Origin: Apium graveolens
Lineage: Eukaryota > Streptophyta > Magnoliopsida > Apiales > Apiaceae
Length of the DNA stretch: 64,000 bases
Direction of reading: 5' to 3'
Assembly (NCBI RefSeq): GCF_009905375.1
Contig: NW_027417535.1
Span: forward strand, 1-64,000
Both the position numbers and the translations under genes were made by a program. Shown in pieces: positions 50,491 to 61,602 of the stretch; position 1 is the stretch's first letter, and each line of letters opens with the position of its first letter. A model generated the notes under the pieces. It ran no database searches, had not been told where the DNA came from, and saw only the letters and a program-made list of their open reading frames with translations.

Positions 50491-52440
50491 GTTCCCATGT
50501 CAATCGAGGAAATTATTTCATTTCAGCTTGTCCTTCTCAAGGACTATTACATAGAGAAGTTATTTGTGTTATTTGTCATTTGATTTCTACAATATTAAAG
50601 TGCATACAATGACTTAGTCTACAGATGATCATTAAACTATGTTCAAGTGATTATTCATATATATATTCACAATATATATCTCTCACTATTTTTATCAAAT
50701 CAATAGCTTTAACTATTAATTCGGAAAAAATATCTTCTATATCCTTTCTAGTGAGCCAGGATCCATATTTCACCATGCGTTAGGTCAGCTTTGGCTTTTC
50801 TCCTAAAACATGATTATTTAGGTAAACAACATTTGTCAATTATATCAACTATATAACTCTTGGATAGCTTGGTGGAACAACATTTGTTCATATTTATCTA
50901 ATAAATCTCGCCAAACTCTACGCCTCTAAGTTAACAATTCTATTGTGGTAACTTAGTTAAGTCAAACCCAATAATCAAAAGTATCAATATACTTCAACAC
51001 ATCTCCCATGATAAATGGGAGTACCTCGCTTTGGCGAACCCACTCCTTATCGATCTAGGGTTAACGCATTAAACTTATTGGAAGGCATCCGATCAACTTA
51101 ATATTAACTTTAGAGTTTTGTTATATTTAAAACGATCATGATCCCATCATAAAGAGATTCCCAATTTTTCCTTGAATAAAATACTTCAAATCAATATTCG
51201 TCAATGATTTGATTTCCAGGTAGTGAGGGAGTCACAACGGTCTCGCTTAAAACCCACAACCTTACAAGTTCAAAGAACTCGCTTTTGACAAAATCGCCCC
51301 ATGTCAGAAATAAAGAAAATTTGTATTTTATTCCGTGTTTCATAAACACGAGAATCTCATAATCGTTTGTTCATTTTCAAATCTTGAATCGTTACAGATT
51401 TTATCTTGTTTAGCAAGCATGGCATGGGTATCGTATCTAATACATACATCTTTAATCTAATTAAGCATGCATCTTTATAAACTACTCTACACATACATTC
51501 ATCATATGCGCATATATATGTATAGTGTAATAAATAAATGTGGTTGGGTATGGATTCATCGTATGTGATCTTTATCAAGCTAATGACAAAGATCTAGGTC
51601 AATCTAAGGTGGAAAATAAATACAGGCCAACTATTACATGTCTTCTTTCTTGTATTGCTTCCTTGGATGGCCTCCGTGTGGGATTACCCTTGATCTTTGA
51701 ATCTTCATGTCTTCATGTACATTAAAATAATGAAATATCAAAACTAATCTAATGAACTTACAATAAGAACTTGAGTTACATTCGAGATTTAATAATTACA
51801 AGATTAAACGACATGCAAGCCGTATTTGAAAAACCAAAACCATTAACCTAATGTCATAAGCCATAACCATCCACCATGCTAAATTAACACAAAATAACAT
51901 GTTAAAACACATAATCTGATCTTAACATATCATACCCATCATGATCTAATCATGAAAACCAAATATTGAAAAAATCAGAAAATTCGAAATTAAATCTGAT
52001 AACATTAAATCACAGATTACAGGGCATAAACGACGTCAAACGCTTTACAGATCAGTCGATGATAGCTTTAGCTACCAGTTACGTTCAGACGCTCGATTCC
52101 ATATGAAATAGCGTATTCGTTCGCCAAAATCGGACACCAGACCCAGATTTCAGCAAATCCGCTGCATCCGATTCAGAATCGTATCAAATACGATTCTTAT
52201 AATAAGAACAAACACAAAACATGTATATATCAGTAGATATACAGATTATATAATCATTATATGATTATACAACTCTCATGAATATCATATATTCAGAACA
52301 TATATATACATACGCATATATAAACATAACAACAAGTAAAACATACAAAATCGCATACATAACAGTCATGGAATATTGTATACATGTTATCATCATAAAA
52401 CCATTAAACACATTAACGAATTAAACACTTTTCGCAAGTA
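50491..52440 (-). other. Leader of element C
   Basis: About 1.9 kb non-coding. The part at about 51215-51330 is the inverse complement, with substitutions, of 62690-62830 in the leader of element E, so C and E belong to related families. No other gene seen. Confidence 0.7.
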
Positions 52441-52452
52441 GCTCTGATGCCA
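52441..52452 (-). other. Primer binding site of element C
   Basis: Minus strand TGGCATCAGAGC, one change from the initiator tRNA-Met consensus. Confidence 0.8.
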
Positions 52453-52453
52453 T

Positions 52454-54016
52454 TGTTGGGTTTCGAGCACATAAACGCAACGGAAATAGTAATTAAAAAC
52501 GTAAAACAAACTCAGAATTTTCGAAACCCACCGCAGGATCCATGCGAAAAATATATATTTAATTTATAGATCAGATTTTTTACCTTAAGAAGCTTTACCA
52601 ATTCGTTGACTAATGGAGATCCAAAGCTTGTTCAATCACCACGCATCCCGCTCTCGCGATCTACGCTCTATTGGTATCCACACGAATGCTTGAACTCAAG
52701 GATTGGATGTGTACTAGCACAAACCCGTTTCTTCTTGCTCTCTCCATCTTCTCTCTTGGTGGCTAGGGTTTTAGTAAAAATCTTGCGCACCAAAAATCAG
52801 CCATACAAGAGATATTATATAGAGAGTAGAAAAACGAATTATAACTCTTAACTAATTAGGAGTTATTATTAATTCAAAATTCTTATTTGTATTATAATTA
52901 AGTCTCACTTAATTATTTAACAAATAAATTTCATAATTAATATTAGTAAATTTGAATATCATTATTTATCTAATTAATTAAGTCAACATAATTAATATTA
53001 TAAATAATTCAAATTACTTTAATTTAATTTAAATCCAATTTAAATTAAATAATCCTTCAAGCATTCTTTGGGCGTGACCCTATAGGTTATTATTACATTG
53101 GCAACGAATTTTAAATCTAATTTAAAATCGTAAATAATGAGCGGCATCTAGTAATACATCATTGTTACCCAAGTAATAATAATTGAATCGGTGATCGATT
53201 AAACCTTTCGTGAATAATGTACAATGTAATATAATCTCTTTAACCAAATATTAAAGATTAAACTAGAGGCATGTAATGTGACATCCTCATCATAGTTTAA
53301 TTCAAGTTTTCTTGATCAATGAGTAGACTATCATATCAAATCAACATTTGAGCGTGACCACGCATTTCATAGTCTAGCTCGCACTAGAGGCCAATAATAT
53401 CACCCCTAAAATAAGAGGGTTAAATCTCATCTAGATCATTCATATTTCTCATATGATTAATAATATACCCAATATCCACTTTTATCATCACCCGGTCAAG
53501 GATAACTTTTAATGGAATCAATGTATATTAATTCTTGTATAGAAATATAATGACTTCAGGTCTAAGGACCATCATATCATTATCACTGTGAGAATTACTT
53601 ATGACACAAAAGACATGTAGAATCTCACATTGGGTCTGTCCAGCACCATGCACATATACATCTGCTTATGTTTTTGACTTTAGTATCAGTATACCTATGA
53701 TCAATGAGATGTGATCATCAGTCAACAAACACACCAGTCTTAATGCATTATTATTGTCCCTTAATAATAATACTCGACCAGGGACCTTTAGTAAAATATT
53801 GATACTATTATCATAATCTCATTTCTAAGTCACGTACTTAGAGATATAAAATTGCATATCATATTCCAAGGACATTTATTAATCTAAAATTTATATCGCA
53901 GTAAATTAAGAATTAATAAATTATAAAGAGAGTAATTGATAGAACATAAATATTAATAATCCTAATATCAAAAACTAAAACATCATAGTGTTGTCTCTAG
54001 GGCACAAACACTAACA
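52454..54016 (-). repeat. 5' LTR of element C
   Basis: 1563 bp, uninterrupted. It contains the empty version of B's insertion site near 52671. It forms an inverted repeat with 54085-55642. Confidence 0.92.
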
Positions 54017-54084
54017 AGTGGGACCCACAATGTGGGGTCCACGTGGCCCCCACACCACGTGGACCCCTTCTTGTGGGTCCCACT
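54017..54084. repeat. 68 bp GC-rich palindrome between two facing LTRs
   Basis: Outer arms AGTGGGACCCACAA (54017-54030) and its exact inverse at 54071-54084; inner arms GGGGTCCACGTGG (54034-54046) and its exact inverse at 54055-54067; loop of eight bases. Each inner arm carries the G-box core CACGTG, and the outer arms contain GGACCCAC, matching the plant TCP-factor consensus GGNCCCAC. Confidence 0.9.
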
Positions 54085-55642
54085 TGTTAGTCTTTGTGCC
54101 CTAGAGACAACACTATGATGTTTTAGTTTAAGACATTATGATTATAAATGTTTATATTCTATCGATTATTCTCTTTATAATTTATTATTTCTTAATTTAC
54201 TGCGATATAAGTGTTAGATTAATAAATGTCCTTGGAATATGATATGCAATTCTATATCTCTAAGTACGTGACTTAAAAATGAGATTATGAGAATAATATC
54301 AATATTCCTGAAGGTTCCTAGTCGAGTATTATTATTAAGGGACAATAATAATATATTAAGACTGGTGTGTTTGTTGACTGATGATCACATCTCATTGATC
54401 ATAGGTATGATGATACTAAAGTCAAAAACACAAGAAGATGTATATGTACAAAGTGCTCGACAGACCCAATGTGAGATTCTACATGTCTGTTATGTCATAA
54501 GTAATTTCCACAGTGATAATGATGTGATGGTCCTTAGACTTGAAGTCATTATATTTCTATATGAGAATTAATATACATTAATTCCATTAAAAGTTATCCT
54601 TGACCGGGTAATGATAAAAGTGGACATTGGGTATATTATGAATCGTATGAGAAATATGAATGATCTAGATGGGATTTAACCCTCCTATTTTAGGAGTGAT
54701 ATTATTGGCCTCTTGTGTGAGCTAGGCTATGAAATGCGTGGTCACGCTCAAATATTGATTTGACATGATAGTCTACTCATTGATGAAGGAAACTTGGATT
54801 AAACTATGATGAGGATGACACATTACATGCCTCTAGTTTAATCTATAATATTTGGTTAAAGGGATTATATTATATTGTACATTATTCACAAAAGTTTTAA
54901 TCAATCACCAATTCAATTATTATTACTTAGGTAGCAATGATATATTACTAGATGTCGCTCATTGTTGACAATTTTAAATTAGATTTAAAATTCGTTGCCA
55001 ACGTAATAATAACCTATAGGGTCACACACTAAGAATGCTTGAAGGATAATTTAATTTAAATTGGATTTAAATTATATTAAAGTAATTCAAATGATTTATA
55101 ATATTAATTAAGTATGACCTAATTAATTAGATAAATATTGATATTCGAATTTACTAATATTAGTTATGAAATTTATTTGTTAAATAATTAAGTGAGACTT
55201 AATTATAATATAAATAGGAATTTCGAATTAATAATAACTCCTAATTAGTTAAGAGTTATAATTCCTTTTTCTACTCTCTATATATTATCTCTTGTGTGGC
55301 TGATTTTGAAAAAAAAAAATTTACTAAAAACCCTAGCCACCACGGGAGAAGATGGATAGAGCAAGAAGAAACGAGTTTATGCTGGTACATATTCAATCCT
55401 TGCGTTCAAGCATTCGTGTGGATACCGATAGAGCGTAGATCGCGAGAGCGGGATGCGTGGTGATTGAACAAGCTTTGGATCTCCATTAGTCAATCAATTG
55501 GTAAAACTTCTTAAGGTAAACAATCTGATCTACGAATTAAATATATGTTTTTTGCATGGATCCTGCGGTGGGTTTCGAAAATTCTGATTTTTTACGTTTT
55601 TAATTATTGTTTCAGTTGCATTTATGTGCTCAAAACCCAACA
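54085..55642 (+). mobile_element. Solo LTR of the element C family, TSD CCACT
   Basis: TGTTAGTCTTTG...AAACCCAACA, 1558 bp, opposite in direction to C. Perfect 5-base duplications CCACT at 54080-54084 and 55643-55647 and no attached interior show a solo LTR left by recombination. Roughly one base in ten differs from C's right LTR in the first 350 bases, so it is a separate, older or divergent insertion. Confidence 0.9.
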
Positions 55643-55699
55643 CCACTTATGCAATCTTGATCAAGCTATTTTATCACTCAATTTGTGTTACATTTGGTC

Positions 55700-55896
55700 C
55701 AGTTAGTGTTACAGTAGGTGCCTATTGTAACGTTTTCTTCTCTGTTACAATAGATCAGTAAAGTGTTACAATAGGGTGTCTATTGTAATGCTCGTATACG
55801 TAACACCCCCTGGTGTTACAATAGACCTATTGTAACGCTTTTGGGGCCTATTGTAACACCATTTAGGCATTACAATAGCCCACTTATGGCGTAGTG
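55700..55896. mobile_element. CACTA element 3' end with subterminal repeats
   Basis: At least eight copies of GTTACAATAG or its inverse CTATTGTAAC, with one- or two-base variants and in both directions, between 55700 and 55880. The segment ends in GGCGTAGTG, so the minus strand begins CACTACGCCATAAGTGG, typical of CACTA termini. The transposase exons at 22640-38190 (plus) could belong to the same element, whose other end would lie left of the window. No 3-base duplication can be tested. Confidence 0.75.
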
Positions 55897-56039
55897 ATAT
55901 AATACCTACAATCTTTTTTTATTCGTTATAAGTTCTTCGTTATAATTGCGTAATCAAAATAGACACAAAATAATTCGAGGAATATATTGTTTTATTAATA
56001 AAATCCTTGAGGTTGCTACTATCTAATTAATGAATTAAT

Positions 56040-58759
56040 TAGCTACAATAAATTAAGAAGCACAAACCAAACAGACATCCCATCCACCTCAAACACCACA
56101 TCACAACCTTCTCACCTTATATCTCAATGGCTGCAAGATGCTCAAACCCAACCAACAAATGTAAATGATATTTTGGTTGAGCAACTTGCAGGCCCAACCA
56201 ATATTACCCAAAAACTCCTAATAATAGATATATTAAACCAAGACTAATAACCCATCCTGCTTTCATACAAGGAGGATGTTGAGGAACAACAGGAGAAAAT
56301 TGCATATGAAGCAGATGGTAATGTGGATGCATGGCTCTCAAAGGATTTCACAATAATCATGGAGGAGGCCTTAGCAAAATTTAGAGAAGAATATGTCACC
56401 ATTTTGGATAGTAATGCTAAGGTTCTCACTCCTCAGGAAGTGTTTGATGCTGTAACAGAGGTGTACGAAGCACAATTGAAGCCCTTTCATCATATTGGAA
56501 GAGCCATGGAAAGCACTCTGGTCAAGCATCAAACTGAAGTAAAGAAGTTAGTAAATGACAGGATTGATGAGTCGTTGACAACATTTCAAAAATCAAGACC
56601 AAGTTCAACGAATTCTCAGACAAACTTCAAGCCCTCTCTCTCACTCCTGTAGAAGAAAATGTGTCCAAGCTAAGTAAATATTTCATAGCTCTATATGAAG
56701 TAATCTAGAAGCAAATCACTCAATATAATGACTCAAAGGTCAAGCTGGATAAACTTTACAAAGCTAGGTTTGAACCTTCAGCCTTGGTCATAGAGGAGGT
56801 CAAGAATGCTATGCAGAATTCAGTTGGTCCTTTTACAACATCATTCTCATAACAACCCTTATCTACATCAACACCCCTTCAAATCCAAAATCTACAAGCT
56901 CGAATCTCGTCTCTACAGTCTTCCAATGCTTCTTTAATAACTCAAGTTTCTCAGTTGACAGCTTTGGTGTAGAGTCAACAACAAGATATCAAGTCTCTAG
57001 TAGACTCCCACAAACATCTACAAATGCATAACTCTGTTTCTCTGGGAGCTATTATGGGAGCTTTAAACATTCCTCTTCCTGCATTGCCATAAGCAGTTAG
57101 GCCATAAATTCCTAGTCCTATAATGTTGCATGCTACCAAGACTAAGGGGGAGATAGAAGCTAGACTGCTAAAATCATCCAGCCAAGCCACAGTTCAGGAA
57201 AGTAAAGTTGATGTTGGGATAGAAAAACTATTGAAAGCAGCTGAGGCACCCTGTTTGGATAAAGAATTTGATGAATTGCTAAGGGTTCTCAGAGTTTCTC
57301 TAACCAACAACTTGTTTACCTACAAAAAAGCTTTGGACATAAATATCAACTTTCTAAGGGTGATAATGGTGACTGTAGATAACTTTTAGGAGAGGAGGAT
57401 TGCTGCAAATATTAATGTATCTAGTATGGATAGGTGTATGCAGGTGTCTCTCAACTATCTCATAACAAGAAGAGCATCTGAGCTGAATATCCTGATCAAC
57501 AAGGTTAACAGAATGATTCAAGAGGACACTCTCTTTCTAAATGAACTCAAAAAGGCTCAAATAGCTGCTTTTCCAGAAACCTATCTCCAACATAACAAGG
57601 GAGTGGCCTGCATCTATTCATCAACCAAGAGGTGAAAATACTTCATGATACCAAAGCACCGTGTCATGGGAAACTTGAGGCTGATAATGACATGAGAAAC
57701 TGACTTGGCACAAATGGATCAAGACTATAGAAGATGCAGAGATGATAAAGATATTGGGGAGATACTTGAGAAATGCTGATAACTTGTTGCCAAGAACTCA
57801 ATTCAACGCCAAAGATGATTTGGATGATGATGAGCAGAAGAAGGATGAACACAAATCTTCTGGCTCAAATCCAAGTCAATCTTCAAAAACAACAGGCAGC
57901 AAGGTGTATGAAACAAAGGAAGAAAGAGAGGAAAGAAGAGTAGGAGAGGTGGTGAAGGAGAGTCACAAAAATAAAATTTCCAGGACGCAAAAGTTTCAAA
58001 AATCCAATCTACTCAAACCTCCAAGCCAAGCCAAACAAACACTCAACCAATCCAACCTAAAAACCTAAATTCTTGTATAAACAAACTGCAAACTCCTTAC
58101 TTAAGATACCAATTAGATCCAACCAAGTTACATCAAAGAAAATCACAAACCTACCTTCATTTAAGCCTCTAACCAAAACTCACTTCAAGACTATAGGGAG
58201 AAAACCAAAGAAAATACAAGTTGATGCTGGTGTCATCTGGAACTGCTTCAATCAAGATGATTTTCTGCCTTTAAACCTGAGCATAATAAATGATGACTAT
58301 TTTCAACAATTATTTGAAGCAGTTGTCAAAGTTTGGGTTGTCTCTTTGGTAGAAGTCAGTATCTACTATTTGGATGGCTCCTTCATTTTTCTTAGCAGGG
58401 AAGTAATGGAAACATTTTCAATCACAAAATTTAAGAGGGTGATTAGTTTGATGAAGGACAAGGATACAAGTACAAGGATGTGGAAGGCTGTGATGTCTGA
58501 GAGGTTAAGAAAAGGAAATGAAAGACATGCAAGAATAAGGTCCGAGAAGGAGGAAAGTAAAAGGAAATATGCTTGGGAGATAGAGATGTTTGAACAAAGA
58601 TCAAATGAACTCAAGGCAAGGGGGCTAAGTAGAATCTCAAAAGACGGACATTTCCTGAACATTCAAGTTGGCAGATTTTCAAAATTCAGAGTAAATTACC
58701 TCAACATATACAAATTGGATTATTGGCTCAAACTGGTGGAAGCCTTAAGAGGGACATAA
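56040..58759 (+). pseudogene. Envelope-like third ORF of element D (C-terminal part), broken
   Basis: Open stretches in changing frames: 56250-56652 (AQLKPFHHIGRAMESTL, FTIIMEEALAKF), 57123-57389, 57426-57635, 57742-58068 and 58073-58759. Rich in Ser/Thr/Lys with helical stretches. The position directly before polypurine tract and LTR is that of the third ORF of Sirevirus-like elements, and the content complements the N-terminal part in element A. Several stops and frameshifts. No function is claimed. Confidence 0.65.
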
Positions 58760-58974
58760 ATAATTGAAGAACTTCAAGTACTATTAAATCTCATGGACCT
58801 CATTAAGAAAGAACCAAGCTATGAGAAATTTACCTAGTATTTGTAATGTTTGAACTGATGTAATTACTCAATGTATGAATTTATATTTGTCAATCTGTCA
58901 ATTTTTATGTATTTGATTTTAGCTTGGTGTTAGTCTTACTATCAGGCATTAATTTGTGATAAGCAATCTTCTCA

Positions 58975-58989
58975 CAAATTAGGGGAGAT
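58975..58989 (+). other. Polypurine tract of element D
   Basis: AAATTAGGGGAGAT just before the LTR start TGTTGTGCAAG. Confidence 0.75.
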
Positions 58990-60308
58990 TGTTGTGCAAG
59001 ATATTCCTGTATAATAACAAGCCTAAGTCACATTGACCACCCTAAGATTTAGGTGTTTAATAATCAATTTTGTATTATGTATTATATTTCTTGAGTCTGT
59101 AAAAAGATTAGAAGATTAGAATGGAGGATTTTTCTGTGAACCGATTCAAACTAAGGAATAAACTCCGGAAGAAGATCAAGCCATGATCATATCTCAGAGA
59201 AAAGTGTAGAAGCTTGGAGTTGAATAAAACTGTTTTATGAAAAATGTTCTAAGTCAAGATATCGACAAGTCACAAATCAAGTTATATCGAGAAGTCCAGA
59301 ATGACTTATCAAAAAGTCCAAAATGGCTTATAGAGAACTCAGAGATATCGACAAGTCAAAAGAAGATGTGAAGGATTGGAGATATCGACAAGTCAATTTC
59401 TCATATAGAGATCTTAGAGATATCGACAAGTCATTTCTGCATGTAGAGAACTCAGAGATATCGACAAGTCAAATGAAGATATGAAGGATTGGAGATATCG
59501 ACAAGTCAATTTCTCATATAAAGATCTCAGAGATATCGATATGTCAAAATGTGTATACAGAGATCTCAGAGATATCGACAAGTCATTTCTACATATAGAG
59601 ATCTCAGACACATCGACAATTCATTTCACATGCAAGAATCTAGAGACCTCGACAAGTCAAGTATACCTATATGAACTCAGAGATCTCGATAAGTCATTAT
59701 ACTTATCGAGATGTCACTTCTCTATTGAACAAACCGGATATCTCGACATACTTCTCAAATATAGAATGCAGACAAGTTCAAGATTCAAGATTATCAGTCA
59801 ACAAATGATCTATTCACTAGATTGAAAACTCTAGAAAATAGCTGGAAGAATACAAGATCAAGGGCCAAGATTAACTGGACAAAAGATGGTCACAGACCTG
59901 CAAGATTCCGCACAGATTTTCTAAGCTAGAAATAGAAATAGAAAAAGGTTACTTTAGAAAGTGGTTTGGTACATTTTAGTGCAAGTCTTGTAAACCCGTG
60001 CTGCTAGTCTATAAAGTAATTCACTGGTCCTTAGTTCAAATATAACAAACAGATTTAGATTTTCTTGTATTCTCTCAAGATAAAAGCTGAGTTCTTATTT
60101 TTTTAAAAACACAGAATTTATAGAAAGACCACGTTAATTAATACAAATTAAGTGAGTTTTGATAATACTGTGCTTGTTGATTATTTCTATGAACACAATA
60201 TCTCTGCAAAATCTAAATTGCTTTGTTCACCTAAAATCCAAACAAGTTTAAAAATTCTAAAAATCCAAGAAATACATTCACCCCTTGTGTTGCATTCAAT
60301 ATCTAACA
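58990..60308 (+). repeat. 3' LTR of element D
   Basis: 1319 bp from TGTTGTGCAAG to ATCTAACA. The end region has CATTCACCCCTTGTGTTG, matching the C-rich stretch near the LTR end of Sirevirus-like copies. A TATAAAG at 60010-60016 is a possible promoter element. Confidence 0.8.
59258..59760. repeat. ATATCGACAAGTCA repeat array in element D LTR
   Basis: Seven exact ATATCGACAAGTCA copies (near 59259, 59346, 59382, 59420, 59458, 59494, 59572) and several variants, spaced mostly 36-40 bases. A higher-order unit of about 114 bp is duplicated (59340-59453 and 59454-59567). Confidence 0.88.
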
Positions 60309-60490
60309 AAAAGAGATTGTCACAAAGACGTTACATAGGACGAGCCTTCAACTAGATTACGTTCCAACTTCCAAAAACTTATTTGGAGATGTATGAATGA
60401 TGTCATCTCAAAAGCTTTTGTGAAGTGTTCGACATGATCAGCCGAATTCCTGAGTTCATGTCTTCATTATCAGACATGACAAGTCATTTA
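60309..60490. other. Short unassigned stretch
   Basis: Between LTRs of D and E; nothing recognised. Confidence 0.5.
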
Positions 60491-61586
60491 TGTTAGTGTA
60501 TACTGAAAATATTTATTTGAAGTATGTACATTTATTTCTGGCCAGTTTATTTGAGAATAATTTGAATGTTTACATGTTATCTAATATTATATATTGTGAA
60601 CACTCTAGTATCAAATGGGATACAGAATATTAGATTGTTAAATACGATTATATAATATAATAAGGTTCACAGCACATGTGGTGTTGGACAATCCACTGGT
60701 ATGGCTGTAGTATTATTTAGATTAGTTTATATTGACTAATAAATAATGCTAGTATACTTTATGTATATTAAACAGGATCAAATTTAGAATTATTCCCTTA
60801 ATACTGATTAAGAAGGAGAACTAAGATTTATTGTTATTATTAATGCTTAGGTTCTTAATCCGGAAATAGTAATTGATACGTGTATATTATTTACATGCTT
60901 TGATTTATATATGAAATAATTCTTTTGAATTATATCATTATATTTTGGGTGATGGAATTATATACATGGTGGATATTATTTATTGAAGGAATCCATGTCC
61001 TGATAATATTCGGGTTAATGATGTCCCCTTGAAAGCTCAAAAAGATTTAATTATGTGAAACCCTGCAGGTGGAATTTATTCTGGCATAATTAAATAAAGG
61101 TTGAGTGGATGATCAAGGATAAAAGATATTAATTAAATAAATTATCAGTAATTTATTTAATTAATGGACATATGATATTTTAAACATGGGGAATTTAATA
61201 AGCAAATAATATTGGAACCGAATTAATTAAATTACGGTATTAGGAAAGGTAGTGCAAATATTAATTCTTTAGTGGATTGAATTAATATTTAATTACATTG
61301 GGCTAGGCTCAAGATGTAATTAGAAGGCCCAACCTAATTATCCATGGTCCCTATTGTAGTCTATATATATTCTTAGTCTCTTCTTGCTTGGCAATTGTGT
61401 GAAAACATATTGTAGCCACCAAGGAGCAAGAAGAGAGGATAACTTGAGAAGACGGAGGCCACACTTCGCTCAAGGGAATTTGGGAATACAATAGAAGAGT
61501 GTGGAATCAACCATTAACAAGGTAATCCTCTTTTCGTAATCTTTATCGTAAAACGTAGTAACACCCTAAGTCTGTAGTTCCCAACA
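60491..61586 (+). repeat. 5' LTR of element E
   Basis: 1096 bp from TGTTAGTGTATACTG to GTTCCCAACA. Preceded by ATTTA (60486-60490), a possible target duplication whose partner is outside the window. Confidence 0.85.
61361..61370 (+). promoter_or_regulatory. Candidate TATA box in element E LTR
   Basis: CTATATATAT about 225 bases before the LTR end, followed by a pyrimidine-rich stretch. Position-based only. Confidence 0.4.
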
Positions 61587-61587
61587 A

Positions 61588-61602
61588 TTGGTATCAAGAG
61601 CC
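61588..61602 (+). other. Primer binding site of element E
   Basis: TTGGTATCAAGAGCC: initiator tRNA-Met site with one extra A compared with the other elements. Confidence 0.8.

Larger units (their letters stand above)
38232..54016 (-). mobile_element. Ty1/copia element C, decayed, left LTR split by element B
   Basis: Left (3') LTR in two parts, 38232-38446 and 45589-46927 (1554 bp together); right (5') LTR 52454-54016 (1563 bp). Interior holds broken gag, integrase and RT. The LTR runs TGTTGGGTTTCG...CACTAACA on the plus strand; the left copy ends CTAAAA, a mutated terminus. Five-base flanks (TGTTT at left, AGTGG at right) do not match, so the two ends may not stem from one simple insertion. 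Confidence 0.85.
56040..60308 (+). mobile_element. 3' half of Sirevirus-like element D
   Basis: Broken envelope-like ORF, polypurine tract and 3' LTR on the plus strand. Gag, pol and 5' LTR are absent; the left limit is unclear and may have been removed when the CACTA end (55896) became its neighbour. Confidence 0.78.

Noticed and set aside
54287..54571. 94-codon ORF, with an antisense relative at 46439-46645
   Set aside because: Part of C-family LTR sequence; frame not kept between copies.
59258..59760. CRISPR-like spaced repeats
   Set aside because: Imperfect repeats, variable spacing, related spacers, inside a plant LTR; no prokaryotic context.
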